A stretch of DNA of 64,000 nt, taken from Aneurinibacillus tyrosinisolvens. GTDB lineage: Bacteria > Bacillota > Bacilli > Aneurinibacillales > Aneurinibacillaceae. Shown here piece by piece: positions 7,939 through 15,845 of the stretch; position 1 is the stretch's first letter; the number at the start of each line of letters is the position of its first letter. The stretch spans positions 62,001-126,000 of the forward strand of contig NZ_BBWZ01000005.1 in the NCBI RefSeq assembly GCF_001015055.1, written 5' to 3'. The notes beneath the pieces are model-generated. The model was not told the DNA's origin and made no database searches. It saw only the letters and a list, made by a program, of their open reading frames with translations. A program made the position numbers and the translations under genes.

Positions 7939-10065
7939 ATGTGGGTACGCGATTATATGACGGCGAATCCCATTGTGTTATATAAAGAGGAAACGATTAG
8001 CAGAGCTGCTTCCCTGCTCGTTGAGAACCGGATTGACGGGCTCCCTGTCGTAGATACGGAACACAAACTCATTGGGCTGCTTACTAAATCACATATCTTC
8101 CGGGCGATGAAGCACCACCTTCCAGAGGAGACGCCCGTCGAGCAGTTAATGCAAACCCGCCTTGTTACGCTGTACAACGATCAGCAAATTTATGAAGGAT
8201 GGGATGAGGAGCTTGAGGCCGGCCGCCTGCCTGTTACGGACCGGAATGGGAAGCTGGTGGGCATTTTAACGCGGACTGACATTTTGCGCGCTTTTGAACA
8301 CCAGACACGAAAAACGATTTCCCAGCTGGACGCCATTCTACAATCAACGTATCACGGGATTGTTGCCGTCAACCTTCAGGGAGAAGTCCTTTCCATTAAT
8401 CAGGCCGCAGAGCGGCTCCTGCGAATTGAGCAGAAAGAAATGGCATGGAAGCCGCTGACAGAACTCGTTTCCGAAGGCCCTCTTCTTACCCTTCTTCTCT
8501 CCACCGAAAAAAAACACATGGTCCGCCTCGACTATGCCGGACGAAAGCTGCTCATTAACCACACCCCGATTGTGACGGACGAGGGAAAGAAAATCGGAAT
8601 GGCAAGTGTAATGCAGGATATTACCGAGCTGGAAGGCGTTTCTGAGGAGCTAACGGCCGTCCAGAAATTAAATCGTGAACTTGATACGATTATTGAATCT
8701 TCACACGATGGAATTGTGGTGACGGACCACAACGGCGTTATTCGCCACTTCAATCAGGCCTTCAGCAGAGTGACAGGCATTCCTGCGAGTGAAGCGATTG
8801 GAATGCAGGAGGAGGAGCTGGAGAGAAGAGGCGTTATCTCTCAGGCGGTTAGTAAAATGGTGATTAAAAGCAAAAAAAGGATAACGGTCATTCAGCAAGT
8901 TTCAGACGGCGGAGTGCTCTTGTCAACAGGGACGCCGATTGTGGATGATGAAACAGGAGATATTCTTCAGGTCGTGATGAATTGCCGGGATTTAAGCCAG
9001 TTGAACCGTGTTAAAGCGGAGTTGGATGAGGCGAAAAGACTGTCCGAGAGATATCATTCGGAATTGGAAGTATTGAGAGCCCAGCAGATGGAAATTGAAG
9101 GGATGATTGCAGAAAGTGAAGAGATGCGCAACATTGTCCAGATGTGTATGCGTATCGCACAGGTTGACACCTCCATCCTTCTTCTCGGAGAGTCAGGAGT
9201 TGGGAAAGGCGTGCTGGCTAAATTAATCCACCAGCGAAGCCTCAGGAGCAAAGGGCCGTTCATATCGATAAACTGTGGGGCCATTCCGGGAAGTCTTCTG
9301 GAGTCTGAATTGTTCGGATACGCACCAGGAGCGTTCACCGGTGCCCATCAGAAAGGAAAACCAGGATTTATTGAATTATCGGATGGCGGGACTCTTTTTC
9401 TTGATGAAATCGGTGAGCTGCCCCTTGACCTGCAGGTAAAGCTGCTTACCGTTTTGCAGGAAAAGCACGTAACAAGGATCGGAGATGTAGGCGGGAGGAA
9501 AGTTGATTTCCGGTTGATTGCCGCGACAAACGCGAATTTAATGGAAAGGGTAAAAATGGGGATGTTTCGGGAGGATTTATATTACCGGATTAATGTCGTG
9601 CCGGTTGAAATTCCTCCGCTGCGCAAGCGGACAGAAGATTTGTTTCCGTTAATTCATTATTTTCTTGCCAAGTTTAATAGCAAGCACCACCTCGACAAAC
9701 GGATATCCTACAATGCGCTTGATGCCATGCAGGCCTACCGGTGGCCGGGAAACGTACGCGAACTGGAAAATATAATCGAAAGATTGATTGTTACGACGGT
9801 GGATCCGATTATTGAAATCAAGCATCTACCAGCAATGATGCTTGAAGCTCGAATGCCATCCATTGCTTTTCCTGCGGATCTGGAGGATGAAAACGAACGG
9901 GTAAAAGTTCCGGTGCGGCAGGAGAAGAAGGAAGAGGAAGAACTGGCTGCGCTTTACAGGCAATATAAGAGTACGAGGAAGGTAGCCCAAATACTGGGCA
10001 TCCATCAATCAACGGTTGTCCGCCGGTTAAAAAAAATACGAAAGCAGCCAAATGGAATAAAGTGA
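7939..10065 (+). CDS. Sigma-54-dependent activator with CBS pair, two PAS domains, AAA+ and TyrR/Fis-type HTH
   Basis: 708 residues. Domain order: two CBS motifs (about 1-125, adenine-nucleotide sensing in other proteins), PAS (about 130-235), PAS (about 240-350), a short coiled coil, an AAA+ sigma-54 interaction domain (about 390-620) and a C-terminal HTH (STRKVAQILGIHQSTVVRRLKK, about 675-697). Walker A GESGVGKG (about 418-425), the sigma-54-contacting GAFTGA loop (about 464) and Walker B TLFLDEIGE are intact, so it should be an active activator. Start: ATG 7939 is 7 bp from GGAGGT; the in-frame GTG 7930 overlaps that RBS. The intergenic region immediately downstream holds phased repeats and a sigma-54 promoter, probably its own target. 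The ligand is unknown. Confidence 0.9.
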   Translation: MWVRDYMTANPIVLYKEETISRAASLLVENRIDGLPVVDTEHKLIGLLTKSHIFRAMKHHLPEETPVEQLMQTRLVTLYNDQQIYEGWDEELEAGRLPVTDRNGKLVGILTRTDILRAFEHQTRKTISQLDAILQSTYHGIVAVNLQGEVLSINQAAERLLRIEQKEMAWKPLTELVSEGPLLTLLLSTEKKHMVRLDYAGRKLLINHTPIVTDEGKKIGMASVMQDITELEGVSEELTAVQKLNRELDTIIESSHDGIVVTDHNGVIRHFNQAFSRVTGIPASEAIGMQEEELERRGVISQAVSKMVIKSKKRITVIQQVSDGGVLLSTGTPIVDDETGDILQVVMNCRDLSQLNRVKAELDEAKRLSERYHSELEVLRAQQMEIEGMIAESEEMRNIVQMCMRIAQVDTSILLLGESGVGKGVLAKLIHQRSLRSKGPFISINCGAIPGSLLESELFGYAPGAFTGAHQKGKPGFIELSDGGTLFLDEIGELPLDLQVKLLTVLQEKHVTRIGDVGGRKVDFRLIAATNANLMERVKMGMFREDLYYRINVVPVEIPPLRKRTEDLFPLIHYFLAKFNSKHHLDKRISYNALDAMQAYRWPGNVRELENIIERLIVTTVDPIIEIKHLPAMMLEARMPSIAFPADLEDENERVKVPVRQEKKEEEELAALYRQYKSTRKVAQILGIHQSTVVRRLKKIRKQPNGIK

Positions 10066-10122
10066 TGCAACTTGATGCGATTTTGATGCGTTTTGCATCG
10101 ATATTGCATCGGTATTGCATCG
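10063..10122. promoter_or_regulatory. Phased GATGC/GCATC enhancer (UAS) for the sigma-54 activator
   Basis: Three direct TGATGC copies begin at 10063, 10073 and 10084. Three copies of TTGCATCG begin at 10093, 10104 and 10115. Spacing is 10-11 bp throughout, one helical turn, and the two sets are inverted about a centre near 10091. The array ends 50 bp before a -24/-12 promoter, the usual place for an upstream activating sequence, and starts at the activator's stop codon. Confidence 0.75.
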
Positions 10123-10171
10123 TCGGTGTGCTAAATCGCCCTGTTTATGCCTGAATTTTTTATTTTAAGAA

Positions 10172-10188
10172 TTGGCATGAAGCTTGCA
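10172..10188 (+). promoter_or_regulatory. Sigma-54 (-24/-12) promoter
   Basis: TTGGCATGAAGCTTGCA matches the consensus TTGGCACGnnnnTTGCW with a single mismatch. The invariant GG (10174-10175) and GC (10186-10187) are correctly spaced. It points right, towards the tiny ORFs and the flavin-type oxidase gene. Confidence 0.85.
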
Positions 10189-10232
10189 AGTATATAATGC
10201 AAGAGAAAATAAAGGAATGAACTATCGCGGCG

Positions 10233-10251
10233 CCGGGAAGGAGAGACCCGG
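10233..10251 (+). promoter_or_regulatory. Hairpin presenting a Shine-Dalgarno in its loop
   Basis: In the sigma-54 leader CCGGG (10233-10237) can pair with CCCGG (10247-10251), exposing AAGGAGAGA in the loop. GTG 10251 follows at ideal spacing, so the stem touches the start codon. Confidence 0.45.
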
Positions 10252-10307
10252 TGAGAAAAATAACAAAGATAAAAAGGGCATACAGCCTACAAATCGAGTG
10301 GAGTTAA
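10251..10307 (+). CDS. Candidate 18-residue leader peptide (sigma-54 transcript)
   Basis: GTG start, GGAG 7 bp upstream; product MRKITKIKRAYSLQIEWS, basic N-terminal half. Not recognised. Evidence is only the RBS, the promoter and the lack of any larger ORF directly behind the promoter. Confidence 0.3.
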   Translation: MRKITKIKRAYSLQIEWS

Positions 10308-10312
10308 ACCGA

Positions 10313-10366
10313 ATGTACGGATACATTTCAGCGGTAGTTCATACTTTCTTCTCCAGAAAGACATAG
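10313..10366 (+). CDS. Candidate 17-residue peptide (sigma-54 transcript)
   Basis: ATG start with GGAG 9 bp upstream, overlapping the end of the preceding tiny ORF; product MYGYISAVVHTFFSRKT, a hydrophobic stretch with a basic tail. The same frame is open back to ATG 10217 (49 residues), but that start has a poorly placed RBS. Not recognised; the transcript could instead act as RNA. Confidence 0.3.
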   Translation: MYGYISAVVHTFFSRKT

Positions 10367-10409
10367 CATATTGTTCATTGTGCAAGCGTCCTAAATGTTA
10401 ATTTTGCGG

Positions 10410-10439
10410 TTGAGAAGCTTCGATCGTTTGATGTAAAAT
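10410..10439 (+). promoter_or_regulatory. Candidate sigma-A promoter for the PNPOx-like gene
   Basis: TTGAGA, 18-bp spacer, TAAAAT, ending 31 bp before the ATG. If real, the downstream oxidase has its own promoter and the sigma-54 transcript need not be for it. Confidence 0.45.
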
Positions 10440-10470
10440 AAAGGTATCCTTAGAATGGGGAGGTTTGCTT

Positions 10471-10926
10471 ATGCCGGAAATTGTAGCGCAATCCCTTAGC
10501 CAGGAGTTACTGCCTTTATTACAGAAAGAGCGATTTGCCATGCTTTCAACCATCAACAAGCAATCCGGCGCTCCGTACATAAGTGCGATTTCGTGGGTTT
10601 ATGCAAAGAACCCTTCCACTCTCGTTCTTGCAGTTGACAGCCGATCTTCCATTGTCGAGAATGTGATACACAACAGCCGTGTTGTGTTAAATGTATTCGC
10701 CGCAGGCTCGGTATACTCAATCGCTGGAATGGGGAGTGTAAAAGCCCCGCGAATGGAAGGGGTTCCGCTAAAGTTGTCCCTGCTCGAAGTCTTGATCGAA
10801 GAAGTGCGGGACGTTATGTTTTATGGCTCGCGTCTGTCTATTGAACCTCAGTATGAGAAGACGTATGATGCCCGTGCTGCAGCCAAACTGGATAATCAAG
10901 TCATGGAAGCGCTTAAGAATGCCTAG
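10471..10926 (+). CDS. Pyridoxamine 5'-phosphate oxidase-fold (FMN-binding split-barrel) protein
   Basis: 151 residues with the split beta-barrel pattern: an N-terminal helix, then FAMLSTINKQSGAPYISAISWVY and LVLAVDSRSSIVENVIHNSRVVLNVF. The physiological substrate is unknown; such proteins bind FMN, F420 or heme. Start: ATG 10471 with GGGGAGG 7 bp upstream (the in-frame TTG 10465 is too close). It lies downstream of the sigma-54 promoter but probably has its own sigma-A promoter. Terminator overlaps its 3' end. Confidence 0.75.
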   Translation: MPEIVAQSLSQELLPLLQKERFAMLSTINKQSGAPYISAISWVYAKNPSTLVLAVDSRSSIVENVIHNSRVVLNVFAAGSVYSIAGMGSVKAPRMEGVPLKLSLLEVLIEEVRDVMFYGSRLSIEPQYEKTYDARAAAKLDNQVMEALKNA

Positions 10927-10947
10927 TCAGACGACCGGGCATTTTTT
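10918..10947 (+). terminator. Terminator after the PNPOx-like gene
   Basis: AATGCC pairs with GGCATT, with an additional inner GTC/GAC pair, followed by T6. Confidence 0.7.
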
Positions 10948-10961
10948 GCTGTTCTCCGGTT

Positions 10962-11501
10962 TTATTTGGTGCCTGGATGTGTTCTCTCCGGGCTCACCGG
11001 TGGTTTAGGTGTCTGCGGGATAATGCGTCCTACAATGTCGGCGAGTTCCTCAGCAAAGCCGGCCACAGGCCGTCCCTGCCGAATATCAGCGTTCATTTCG
11101 CGCAGGCGCTGCACAATGTCCACATCAGCCGTCACGAGGGCACGTGCTCCTTGCTGGTCTTTTGTAAGTGCGTTTGCTACCGCATATTTAATGGTTCCAA
11201 CACGTGAACGATCTAGCCGGGCGCCCACATCGATTCCGACAATGGCGACCTTGCCGAACACTACCGCGGTTGCACCATTAACACCCGGCACTTTTACTGC
11301 AATGGTGGAAAGGCGGTCTGCTGTTGTTGCCGGATTCTGTGGCTTTGGCGGTGTTGGCTGGGTTTGCGGAACCCTTTGGGTCTGCTGACCCTTCTGACCC
11401 TGCTGCGCCTGTGTCTTTCCATCCTGCGGAGCAGGCTGGGATCGATTCTGATTGCATGCGGTCAGGGCGATGCTAAGAAATAGAAAGAGTAACCATTTCA
11501 C
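10962..11501 (-). CDS. ylaJ: YhcN/YlaJ-family sporulation lipoprotein
   Basis: 179 residues. Lipoprotein signal with lipobox LTAC (Cys16), a Gln/Pro-rich low-complexity linker (about 17-60), then the YhcN/YlaJ domain (DRLSTIAVKVPGVNGATAVVFGKVAIVGIDV). Family members are spore-associated lipoproteins; a sporulation role is family knowledge, not visible here. It is transcribed towards the PNPOx-like gene and divergent from ylaK, the same pairing as in B. subtilis. Confidence 0.85.
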   Translation of the reverse strand: MKWLLFLFLSIALTACNQNRSQPAPQDGKTQAQQGQKGQQTQRVPQTQPTPPKPQNPATTADRLSTIAVKVPGVNGATAVVFGKVAIVGIDVGARLDRSRVGTIKYAVANALTKDQQGARALVTADVDIVQRLREMNADIRQGRPVAGFAEELADIVGRIIPQTPKPPVSPERTHPGTK

Positions 11502-11674
11502 GGTAAAACATCCTTTCTAAATAGGGGATAAGTTACACGTAGTGTTCCGCAACACTCATGATATATACACCGTTTTTACCTTCTAGAATTATTTTTATCA
11601 CATACAATAACAACAAACCCTCGTGAACCATAAAGTAAAGTAAGCATTCATATACATGCCCGGGAGGCGAGACA

Positions 11675-13009
11675 TTGAAGAAAATCTACGTCTTAGATAC
11701 GAATGTACTTTTGCAGGATCCAATGGCAATCTTCTCATTTCAGGATAATGATGTAATATTGCCCGCCATTGTTCTAGAGGAGGTTGATTCCAAAAAAAGA
11801 TTAATGGACGAAATAGGAAGAAATGCCAGATACGTTGCCAAACTGCTGGATGAGTTGCGCTTGAAAGGACAACTCCATAAAGGAGTCACAATGGAAAACG
11901 GAGGCGATATCAGAGTAGAATTAAATCACCGCTCCTTTTCCAGAATGCAGGAGTTATTCCTTGATATGACGAATGACAACCGTATTCTTGCGGTGGCGCT
12001 GAATTTGCATCATGAAGAACAACAGAAGGAAAATCCCAGGGATGTCATATTGGTTAGCAAAGACGCTCTTCTCCGGGTCAAAGCAGACGCCATTGGCTTG
12101 CCGGCCGAGGATTTCTTATCGGATCGCGTTGTTCACGAGTACTCCAATTTATACAAAGGATATACAACAGTAAAGGCTCCAATTGAAACCATCCAGCATT
12201 TCTACGGGCAAGGCCCGTTTGAATTAAAGCGGTTTCTCCCTACTGTCTCCTTGCATCCAAACGAGTTTGTTATTATGAAAGATGAATTAGGCGGCTCCTC
12301 CTCGGCAATGGGACGGGTAAGCGGTGATGGAAGGCTCCTTCTGCCTCTGTTGTTTGGCGACGAAATCGTATGGGGCGTGAAGGCGCGAAATGCCCAGCAA
12401 AAGATGGCAATGGAACTTCTGTTGAATAAAGACATTCCCCTTGTTACGCTAACGGGAAAAGCGGGAACAGGAAAAACGCTCCTTTCCCTCGCGGCGGGGC
12501 TCATGATGACGGAAGATGATCACGAGTACAAAAAACTGCTCGTAGCAAGGCCTATTGTCCCTCTTGGAAAGGATATCGGGTATTTGCCCGGGGAGAAGGA
12601 AGAGAAGCTTAAACCGTGGATGCAGCCAATTTATGATAACTTAGAGTATCTTTTCAATACAAAGCAATCTGGGGACCTCGATAAAATCTTAGCCGGGCTC
12701 GGCAGCATCCAGGTAGAGGCGCTCACCTACATCCGCGGGCGGAGCATCCCCGAGCAATTCATTATTATAGACGAGGCGCAAAATTTAACCAAACATGAAG
12801 CGAAAACGATTTTAACAAGGGTAGGAGAGAATAGCAAAATCATCCTTATGGGTGACCCACAGCAAATTGACCATCCGTATTTGGACGAAGTGAACAATGG
12901 GCTCACTTATGTAGTTGAAATATTTAAAAACGAAAAGATGTCAGGCCATATCGCGCTGCAAAAAGGAGAACGTTCCTCGCTTGCCCAGCTTGCAGCCGAC
13001 CTCCTGTAA
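11675..13009 (+). CDS. ylaK: PIN-PhoH (PhoH2-type) RNA helicase/ribonuclease
   Basis: 444 residues. An N-terminal PIN nuclease domain (KKIYVLDTNVLLQDP with acidic residues, about 1-140) is fused to a PhoH P-loop ATPase (TGKAGTGKTLLSLAAG about residue 265, FIIIDEAQNLT about 362). The fusion is known as PhoH2, an ATP-dependent RNA-unwinding and cleaving protein in other bacteria. Start: TTG 11675 after GGGAGGCGAG. It is not coupled to an antitoxin-like PhoAT gene; none is visible upstream. Strong terminator follows. Confidence 0.92.
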   Translation: MKKIYVLDTNVLLQDPMAIFSFQDNDVILPAIVLEEVDSKKRLMDEIGRNARYVAKLLDELRLKGQLHKGVTMENGGDIRVELNHRSFSRMQELFLDMTNDNRILAVALNLHHEEQQKENPRDVILVSKDALLRVKADAIGLPAEDFLSDRVVHEYSNLYKGYTTVKAPIETIQHFYGQGPFELKRFLPTVSLHPNEFVIMKDELGGSSSAMGRVSGDGRLLLPLLFGDEIVWGVKARNAQQKMAMELLLNKDIPLVTLTGKAGTGKTLLSLAAGLMMTEDDHEYKKLLVARPIVPLGKDIGYLPGEKEEKLKPWMQPIYDNLEYLFNTKQSGDLDKILAGLGSIQVEALTYIRGRSIPEQFIIIDEAQNLTKHEAKTILTRVGENSKIILMGDPQQIDHPYLDEVNNGLTYVVEIFKNEKMSGHIALQKGERSSLAQLAADLL

Positions 13010-13021
13010 GACACAAGTTAT

Positions 13022-13058
13022 ACCCTGTCCGCTTCATGATAAGCGTGGCAGGGTTTTT
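13022..13058 (+). terminator. Terminator after ylaK
   Basis: ACCCTGTCCGCTT pairs with AAGCGTGGCAGGGT (one mismatch region), T5 tail. Confidence 0.85.
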
Positions 13059-13113
13059 CATTTTTTCCCTGTTCATGGTACACTGAAAAAAACAGGAAAT
13101 AGGAGGGGTTTTC

Positions 13114-13749
13114 TTGCGCATTTTTACTTTTCCATTAGGGCCTTTGCAGACAAACTGCTACGTTATAACAAATGAAGAGACGAGGGAAGCCGTTATCGTT
13201 GATGCTGGAATGAATCCGGGGGAGCTGCTTGATAAAGCCGCAGAGTATACCGTGCGGGCCATCCTGATGACGCACGCCCATTTTGATCACATGGGAGGGT
13301 TAGAACAAATCCGCAAAAAGACGGGAGCCCCGGTATACATCAATGCCAGTGAGCAGGAATGGTTAGGTAACCCTGACTTAAACGGATCCTCCCGTTGGCC
13401 TATGGTCGGTGGTGCAATGAGCGCTTCCCCTGCAGAATATGAAGCAAAGCAAGGAGATGTGCTTGAAATTGCCGGAATGAAAATTGATGTGCTGGAAACA
13501 CCGGGCCATACTCCCGGCGGTCTGTCTTTCTTATTTGACGGACATGTATTTAGCGGGGACACACTATTTGCGCATTCCATTGGACGTACGGATTTGCCGG
13601 GGGGCAATTATGAACAGCTGATTGCAAGCATTCAGGATAAGCTAATGGAACTGCCGGATGAAACGAAAGTCTATCCGGGCCATGGACAGGGAACGACGAT
13701 CGGCTTTGAGAAAGCCCATAATCCGTTTATCACGGGTATTTTACGGTAG
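13114..13749 (+). CDS. yqgX: MBL-fold metallohydrolase, glyoxalase II-like
   Basis: 211 residues with the metallo-beta-lactamase motif THAHFDHMGG (HxHxDH at 54-59), the second metal ligand in ETPGHTPGG, GDTLF and a final GHG. YqgX of B. subtilis is the closest context match, since yqgY and mgsR (yqgZ) follow within 5 kb. The B. subtilis homologue has been linked to (bacilli)thiol-dependent glyoxalase chemistry; that function is inferred here. Start: TTG 13114 after AGGAGGGG. Confidence 0.85.
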   Translation: MRIFTFPLGPLQTNCYVITNEETREAVIVDAGMNPGELLDKAAEYTVRAILMTHAHFDHMGGLEQIRKKTGAPVYINASEQEWLGNPDLNGSSRWPMVGGAMSASPAEYEAKQGDVLEIAGMKIDVLETPGHTPGGLSFLFDGHVFSGDTLFAHSIGRTDLPGGNYEQLIASIQDKLMELPDETKVYPGHGQGTTIGFEKAHNPFITGILR

Positions 13750-13906
13750 CAGTAAACCTGTCACACATAATTCACAGCCTCTGTCAATTTATTACTGCAC
13801 TCAAACTGTAAATATTGATAAACTTATTACTATCATGATAACAATCTTCGTAAGAAGCTGCTGTTTTTCATAACGGTCGCTTTTTAAAAAAAGGAATGGT
13901 GAATCA

Positions 13907-14092
13907 ATGTTAATGGGTTTTTCAATTGGCACTTGGATGTTGCTTATTGTTACGGTTTGTTTTAGCGGATCTTCGCTGCTTGTGTGGTATGCAGCCAGGA
14001 ATTCCGGCCAGTTTGAGGATGTTGAAGGCGTTAAGTACAGGATGCTGGAAGAAGAGTCCCTGGTTGATGTTCCACTCAATGTAAAGAAGTAG
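13907..14092 (+). CDS. Small CcoS/FixS-like membrane protein
   Basis: 61 residues: one transmembrane helix (about 5-30), then WYAARNSGQFEDVEGVKYRMLEEE. This matches the CcoS signature (W..+SGQFDDLEG.+.R+L) of the small cbb3 oxidase assembly factor. No ccoN/O/P or ccoG/H/I is nearby. Start: ATG 13907 with AAGGAATGGTG upstream. Assignment rests on a short motif; it may have another role in Bacillales. Confidence 0.6.
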   Translation: MLMGFSIGTWMLLIVTVCFSGSSLLVWYAARNSGQFEDVEGVKYRMLEEESLVDVPLNVKK

Positions 14093-14172
14093 AACAGCGA
14101 TTGTAACATGGCAGGCAATATAGGATAATTGTAAAGCAATGCACAATTAGGGAGAAGAAAGTATCAGGTGGA

Positions 14173-15705
14173 GTGGTTAGATTGAACAGCGGGACTCAGT
14201 GCGAGATGGCGGAACGCCATGTACATTTGCTGCGTGTACTAAACGAATTGAACAATGATATTGCGGAAGCTACAGATCTTATCGATGCATTCAACTTCAT
14301 TGTTCAGACAATTCGAAACGAGACGGGCGCAGGTACATGTATTTCCTTAATAGAAGAGGAACAGAATTTTCAAGTGTGGGTAGATACAGACCGGCGGGAA
14401 AGCAGGTATTGTTATCTGCTTCCAGAACAAGCGGTTGAGAGAGAAGTTCTTAAGAAAGGTACAGGAAGAATCTGCTATCCAAAGCGGCAAGAAGTCGAAG
14501 TTACACTCCTGCCATTACTGGAATATCAAACCCTCTTTATTTTGCCTATTTCCTATAAAGCGAAAGAACTTGGTATTTTGTATGTATTCCGTGAAGATGA
14601 ATGCTATCCCCCTGCCTGTGTGACAGAGTTCCTGGAGCAGGTAGCGAAAAGAATCGGCATTGCGGTGAAAAACTGGCAGCGGGAACAGGATTCGCGATAT
14701 AAAGAAAGAAAGCTAAAATTGCTGTACGATATCATGCTAAACGCTGCGGATGTGGAAACGGATAGAACCATGCTAATCAAGGATGCCTGCTGGCAGATTT
14801 CGGCCGCTTTTGATGATGCACGCGTCATGATTGGCCAGGTTGACAGGGAGAAGAACAAGGTGGAAATTGCTTGTTCGACTTCCCCTTACCCTGAGGAATG
14901 GGCAGACTCCCTGTTTCTTTTCTCCGGCACAGGACGGGACTTCCGCCATGTCGAAGCGTTTTTTACAGGAAATCCGGTCGTTGTACAGGATGGAAAGAAG
15001 GACAAGCGCTGCTCGCAGGTTGCGGAGAAGCTGGAGCTGTACAGCAATGCAACGATCCCAATTATTTATAAGGATGAGCCGCTTGGCGTTATCTATTTAG
15101 ATAATAAAGATTACCGTACGTTTTCGGAGGTGCAGCTTGGCTTTCTGATGGTCATTGCACGCCAGCTTGGAATGGTGATTACAAATGCCCGCCAGTATGA
15201 GCATATCAGGATGCTCGCAATTACCGATGGGCTTACCCGCTTACACACCCGCCAGTATTTTACGGAGCGGTATGCGGAGGAATACGCGCTGGCTGTACGC
15301 TACCGTACACCTCTATGCCTGATTATGATGGATATTGATGATTTTAAAAGGATTAATGATACATATGGACACGTTGCCGGGGATAATGTGCTCATTGAGA
15401 CAGCCAAAACAATCCAGGAGCAGGTAAGAAAGAATGATATTGTAGCACGGTACGGCGGGGAGGAACTCATATTGCTGCTTCCGAACACAGAATTGGAGAA
15501 TGGGATTCTTATTGCAAATCGGATTCAGGACAGTCTTAGCATGCTTCCATTCTCTTTCTCTGTAACTGCCAGCATTGGAGTCGCACAGTACCCTGATCAT
15601 TCGGCCGATCGCGAGGAGCTGCTCATGAGAGCTGATGATGCGATGTACCGGGCTAAGCATGAGGGGAAAAATCAAATTCGGATTGCGCAAAGAACCCATT
15701 CGTAA
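14173..15705 (+). CDS. GAF-GAF-GGDEF protein, probable diguanylate cyclase
   Basis: About 510 residues, no membrane segment. Two GAF-type sensor domains (about 20-175 and 185-335) precede a GGDEF domain (about 345-505). The active-site loop reads RYGGEELIL, with Leu in the last position of the signature. An RxxD inhibitory site (RKND) lies exactly five residues before it, as in product-inhibited cyclases. MDIDDFKRINDTYGH supplies the metal site. It probably makes c-di-GMP in response to a cytosolic ligand. Start is GTG 14173 or, with better RBS spacing (GGTGGAG), TTG 14182. Confidence 0.88.
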   Translation: MVRLNSGTQCEMAERHVHLLRVLNELNNDIAEATDLIDAFNFIVQTIRNETGAGTCISLIEEEQNFQVWVDTDRRESRYCYLLPEQAVEREVLKKGTGRICYPKRQEVEVTLLPLLEYQTLFILPISYKAKELGILYVFREDECYPPACVTEFLEQVAKRIGIAVKNWQREQDSRYKERKLKLLYDIMLNAADVETDRTMLIKDACWQISAAFDDARVMIGQVDREKNKVEIACSTSPYPEEWADSLFLFSGTGRDFRHVEAFFTGNPVVVQDGKKDKRCSQVAEKLELYSNATIPIIYKDEPLGVIYLDNKDYRTFSEVQLGFLMVIARQLGMVITNARQYEHIRMLAITDGLTRLHTRQYFTERYAEEYALAVRYRTPLCLIMMDIDDFKRINDTYGHVAGDNVLIETAKTIQEQVRKNDIVARYGGEELILLLPNTELENGILIANRIQDSLSMLPFSFSVTASIGVAQYPDHSADREELLMRADDAMYRAKHEGKNQIRIAQRTHS

Positions 15706-15723
15706 GAGCGGGTTCTTTTTTTA
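15689..15723 (+). terminator. Terminator after the GGDEF gene
   Basis: AAGAACCC pairs with GGGTTCTT, followed by T7; it overlaps the stop codon. Confidence 0.85.
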
Positions 15724-15724
15724 C

Positions 15725-15840
15725 TATAAAAAAAACACAACCTTCGGGGTAGAAGGTTGTGTTTAGGGGGAGGATTAGAATTTAGAGTTAAAACATAATA
15801 GGGTGGGCACTTGCCCCTGAGTCTTTCATATGGGATGTTA
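15725..15840 (-). ncRNA. Candidate trans-acting small RNA with C-rich seed
   Basis: On the minus strand a consensus sigma-A promoter (15846-15874) is followed about 115 nt later by a very strong terminator: ACACAACCTTC pairs with GAAGGTTGTGT (11 bp, loop TACCCC), then T8. No credible ORF lies between. The RNA would contain a GGGC/GCCC hairpin, a single-stranded CTAATCCTCCCCCTAAAC stretch complementary to Shine-Dalgarno sequences, and a C-rich terminator loop. These are the hallmarks of RsaE/RoxS/FsrA-type regulators, but the sequence is not one I recognise. Confidence 0.55.
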
Positions 15841-15845
15841 ATTAC

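Noticed and set aside
10063..10122. GATGC/GCATC array considered as a CRISPR remnant or a terminator
   Set aside because: Units are 7-8 bp with 3-4 bp gaps, not repeats with spacers. The dyad has no T tract. Phasing and the nearby sigma-54 promoter explain it better.
13750..13906. FNR-like site (TGTCA-N8-TCACA) before the CcoS-like gene
   Set aside because: The spacing does not fit FNR or TnrA sites, and no clear promoter lies next to it.
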